Source: Planctomycetota bacterium (lineage in GTDB: Bacteria > Planctomycetota > Phycisphaerae > SM23-33 > FEN-1343). From it: a DNA stretch of 5,681 nucleotides. Below, in pieces: positions 5,238 through 5,681 of this stretch. Positions within the stretch are counted from its first letter, which is position 1, and every line of letters starts with the position of its first letter. Where the stretch lies: contig JABMQG010000364.1 of the NCBI GenBank assembly GCA_013203365.1, forward strand, positions 1 to 5,681. The letters run 5' to 3'. The translations under genes were made by a program, and so were the position numbers. A model generated the notes under the pieces. The model saw only the letters and a program-made list of their open reading frames with translations. It made no database searches and was not told the origin of the DNA.

Positions 5238-5681
5238 GTGACCGACCAATTGAACCAACCGGTACGGCCGAGGGACTCTTTTGTACGCCATGGGCTGATG
5301 AGCTGGCCTCATCGGCGTCGACGAACTTTTCTGCGAATGTGCTGGGCGCATCTCGGCCCTACGCAGCAAGAACATGTAACGAACCATTGCGAGGCTGTGA
5401 GCAATATGACCGTTCGTCTGGGCCGAAGGCTGGGCTTGAACGCCGGCGCGATCGAGCGCCTGGGTCTGGCCGGCCTGCTGCACGACATAGGCAAGTGTGC
5501 GATTCCGGAGTCCATCTTGGCCAAGCCTGCCGTCCTGAGTGCCTCCGAGCGGCGGGTGATGGACCATCACGCCGCCCTTGGCGGGCGCATCGCCGCTCTT
5601 CTGGGCGCCGACGCCGAGGTGGTTTATGCCGTCGGTACGCACCACAGGACGCATCCCCAATTCGCCGCAGGGGCAATCTTC
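5238..5681 (+). CDS. HD-GYP-like phosphohydrolase domain protein (3' end outside window)
   Basis: A right-going frame stays open to the window edge, giving 148 visible residues from a GTG at 5238. Residues about 46-148 match the HD/HD-GYP fold, whose members hydrolyse cyclic di-GMP or related nucleotides. Visible ligands are H50, L-L-H-D-I-G-K at 80-86 (H82, D83, K86), I-P-E-S-I-L-A-K-P (88-96), H110/H111 in D-H-H-A-A-L-G-G, and H135/H136 in G-T-H-H. After that pair, canonical proteins read H-H-E-R-x-D-G-x-G-Y-P, but this one reads H-H-R-T-H-P-Q-F-A-A-G, so the GYP triad is missing at its normal place. The first 45 residues form a short Arg/Trp/His-containing leader without a recognisable receiver or PAS domain. 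An in-frame ATG at 5184 would add 18 residues but lacks a ribosome site. The gene diverges from the aldolase unit. The HD superfamily call is firm; cyclic di-GMP activity is uncertain. Confidence 0.82.
   Translation, partial: MTDQLNQPVRPRDSFVRHGLMSWPHRRRRTFLRMCWAHLGPTQQEHVTNHCEAVSNMTVRLGRRLGLNAGAIERLGLAGLLHDIGKCAIPESILAKPAVLSASERRVMDHHAALGGRIAALLGADAEVVYAVGTHHRTHPQFAAGAIF

Noticed and set aside
5124..5660. Leftward open frame (178 codons) over the right end
   Set aside because: The opposite strand encodes a clear HD domain (H-D-I-G-K and metal-binding histidines), so this is its antisense shadow.

Overview
The window is GC-rich, gene-dense bacterial DNA. The best lineage clue is the small secreted-type protein at 247..1209. 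It opens with a LEPR-XLL-like N-terminal motif (F-E-T-L-E-S-R-L-L-L-S-A) and carries a D-x-D-G-D-G beta-sandwich module, a combination typical of Planctomycetota and related PVC bacteria. Assignment to Planctomycetota, possibly Phycisphaerae, is an inference; no rRNA is present to settle it.

Layout, left to right. (1) 1..174 (+) is the last 57 codons of an unrecognised protein. (2) A perfect 10-bp inverted repeat and a TATAAT hexamer precede the LEPR-XLL-type protein gene (247..1209, +). (3) That gene converges on recA (1220..2290, -), with only 10 bp between the stop codons. (4) Upstream of recA, a 229-bp spacer holds two adjacent dyad-symmetric elements, which are candidate SOS/LexA-type operators that do not match the classical E. 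coli or Bacillus boxes. (5) Further upstream on the same strand lie thpR (2',3'-cyclic phosphodiesterase / 'LigT'), a PfkB-family sugar kinase and a KDPG/KHG-type aldolase. These three are closely spaced and look like one transcription unit read aldolase -> kinase -> thpR, with a plausible promoter at about 4933..4961. (6) A 375-bp divergent intergenic region separates the aldolase from a right-going gene starting at about 5238. That gene encodes an HD-GYP-like phosphohydrolase domain and runs off the end of the window.

How the genes may work together. An aldolase of the KDPG family next to a sugar kinase suggests a small Entner-Doudoroff-like or sugar-acid module, but neither substrate can be fixed from sequence. 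thpR directly upstream of recA recalls the cinA-ligT-recA neighbourhood of several bacteria such as Deinococcus. Here cinA is absent and carbohydrate genes occupy its place. The HD-domain protein may be a signalling phosphodiesterase, but it lacks the G-Y-P triad where it is expected.

I found no tRNA, rRNA, CRISPR array, insertion sequence or clear intrinsic terminator. I see no convincing previously undescribed system. The most worthwhile second looks are the recA upstream dyads, the divergent HD-GYP protein, the non-canonical LEPR-XLL protein and the phosphate-site changes in the aldolase.
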